Of a stretch of DNA of 7,302 bases, positions 6,645 to 7,302 are shown one piece after another. Source of the DNA: Opitutaceae bacterium UBA4094. GTDB lineage: Bacteria; Verrucomicrobiota; Verrucomicrobiia; Opitutales; Opitutaceae. The number at the start of each line of letters is the position of its first letter. Positions within the stretch are counted from its first letter, which is position 1. The notes beneath the pieces were generated by a model. It was not told the origin of the DNA and ran no database searches. It worked only from the letters and a program-made list of their open reading frames with translations. The DNA lies in the NCBI GenBank assembly GCA_002382525.1, contig DFYA01000284.1, positions 1 through 7,302 on the forward strand, read 5' to 3'. A program made the translations under genes and the position numbers.

Positions 6645-7118
6645 ATGACTCCCCGCCTCCTCCTCGGTCTTTTGCTCCCCCTCGCCGCCGTCACCACGTC
6701 CGCCGCGGATGACAAGAACAACCTGTTCAAAAACAGCGACGTCAACACGCCCACCGTCTGGCAGGGCGATCGAAAATTCGACAAAGATGGTGACAACAAA
6801 GTCTTGCGCCTCGTCGCCAAGGCGAAGGACGCGCAACAGTTTTCCCAAGAGGCGAGCGTCGGCGACGCGAAGGACCTCATCCTCGTCTTCCGTTACAAGA
6901 CCACCGACTACAAGGGTCGCGGCCTGCAGCTTCGCGGTCGTCGCCCCGACGGCTCCTCTACGTTCCGCAACATCGACCCCAAGGTCACCGGAGAGTGGAC
7001 CGAATATCGCTGGCCTTTCTCCGAAGTGCGCGGCGCGAAGAAGATGACCTTCAGCATCACCCTCCTCGAAGGCGAAGGCTCGGTGCTCTTCGACGACGTC
7101 CAGCTGCTCAAAAAATAG
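6645..7118 (+). CDS. Secreted carbohydrate-binding-like (beta-sandwich) protein
   Basis: A 157-residue protein that opens with a clear signal peptide: MTPR, then the hydrophobic stretch LLLGLLLPLAAV at 5-16, and a likely signal peptidase I site after Ala20 or Ala21 (TTSAA then DDKNN). The mature part of about 136 residues looks like a single jelly-roll domain of the carbohydrate-binding CBM4/9-like kind: NLFKNSD at the start, VLRLVAKA, a middle FRYKTTDYKGRGLQLRGR, then GEWTEYRWPFSEV, MTFSITLLEGEG and the typical final strand VLFDDVQLL. An acidic DKDGDN run at 46-51 could bind calcium. It carries no catalytic module, so it may bind a sugar or be structural in the periplasm or outside the cell. 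The frame stays open upstream to 6492, but that 51-residue extension is basic, rich in Arg, Pro and Ser, and would bury the signal peptide, so ATG 6645 is chosen. Codons are native in style. Confidence 0.82.
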   Translation: MTPRLLLGLLLPLAAVTTSAADDKNNLFKNSDVNTPTVWQGDRKFDKDGDNKVLRLVAKAKDAQQFSQEASVGDAKDLILVFRYKTTDYKGRGLQLRGRRPDGSSTFRNIDPKVTGEWTEYRWPFSEVRGAKKMTFSITLLEGEGSVLFDDVQLLKK

Positions 7119-7149
7119 CGGTCGCGAGAAGGCCAGTGTAACCCACGCC

Positions 7150-7188
7150 CCCGGACTATCTGTCATCTAGGTCTCCGGGTCATACCCG
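7150..7188. terminator. Overlapping hairpins between convergent genes
   Basis: CCCGGA (7150-7155) pairs with TCCGGG (7174-7179), extended inside by CTA/TAG with a GTC bulge. A second hairpin, CGGGT (7176-7180) with ACCCG (7184-7188) around a CAT loop, uses some of the same bases, so only one can form at a time. The place, between a + gene ending at 7118 and a minus gene ending at 7207, suits a bidirectional terminator, but there is no T-run on either side. Confidence 0.3.
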
Positions 7189-7206
7189 AGGAGGAACAGT
7201 CGCTGC

Positions 7207-7302
7207 TTATTCCAGCAACTTGATCAACGCCGCAAAGTCCTCCTCGCCCCAGCCCGCGCGCTCGGCGGCCGCGAGGCGATCTCGCACAGTGTCGAGCACG
7301 GG
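7207..7302 (-). CDS. Probable NAD(P)-dependent beta-hydroxyacid dehydrogenase (C-terminal end)
   Basis: The reverse strand is open from the window edge to a TAA at 7207-7209, giving the last 31 residues of a protein whose start lies beyond 7302. The sequence PVLDTVRDRLAAAERAGWGE then EDFAALIKLLE fits the last helices of the 3-hydroxyisobutyrate dehydrogenase/glyoxylate reductase family, where a G-x-G-E/D-E-D motif is followed by a short hydrophobic helix. Such enzymes reduce or oxidise small hydroxyacids with NAD(P) in the cytoplasm. Codon use is the native high-GC style. It converges on the secreted-protein gene. The family call rests on a short tail only and could be wrong; that it is coding is more secure. 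Confidence 0.6.
   Translation of the reverse strand, partial: PVLDTVRDRLAAAERAGWGEEDFAALIKLLE

Noticed and set aside
6558..7166. 202-codon minus-strand frame
   Set aside because: It is antisense to the signal-peptide protein, rich in Val, Glu, Gly and Ala as expected for a shadow of GC-rich coding DNA.

Overview
The window reads as a high-GC bacterial chromosome carrying a lower-GC accessory block. The outer genes (1-453, 6645-7118 and 7207-7302) use almost only C- or G-ending codons; every Ile codon in the first two is ATC. The style, plus a small secreted beta-sandwich protein, suggests Verrucomicrobiota of the Opitutaceae type, but this placement is an impression and not a proof. Nothing in the window marks a plasmid or phage: there is no integrase, transposase, tRNA or CRISPR array.

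Layout. The 3' end of a monomeric NADP-dependent isocitrate dehydrogenase gene (icd) ends at 453. Only 48 bases later begins a block of three long genes, all on the + strand, with different codon use. They are: a GHKL-type ATPase (502-1677); a large protein with two phosphoribosyltransferase (PRTase)-like domains (1679-3889), one base after the ATPase; and, after a 280-base gap holding a long imperfect hairpin, a 759-residue protein that joins an N-terminal SIR2-like domain to a histidine kinase and a receiver domain (4170-6449). The high-GC style then returns: a short non-coding stretch with candidate terminator structures, a small secreted carbohydrate-binding-like protein (6645-7118), and the 3' end of a convergent minus-strand gene resembling a beta-hydroxyacid dehydrogenase (7207-7302).

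How the genes may work together. SIR2-like domains with these motifs are known as NAD+-consuming effectors in anti-phage systems such as Thoeris ThsA and DSR1/DSR2. Two-component proteins have been recruited to defence in Detocs. Here both ideas occur in one polypeptide: a soluble hybrid histidine kinase without PAS or membrane segments, whose only recognisable extra domain is SIR2. The ATPase/PRTase pair upstream is almost certainly one translational unit. Whether it belongs to the same system as the SIR2 kinase is unproven: same strand and adjacency favour it, while the 280-base gap, the hairpin and the different codon use of the third gene argue for caution. The working hypothesis is an undescribed stress or defence locus in which phosphorelay controls NAD+ cleavage and a nucleotide-handling PRTase/ATPase pair senses, makes or repairs a nucleotide.
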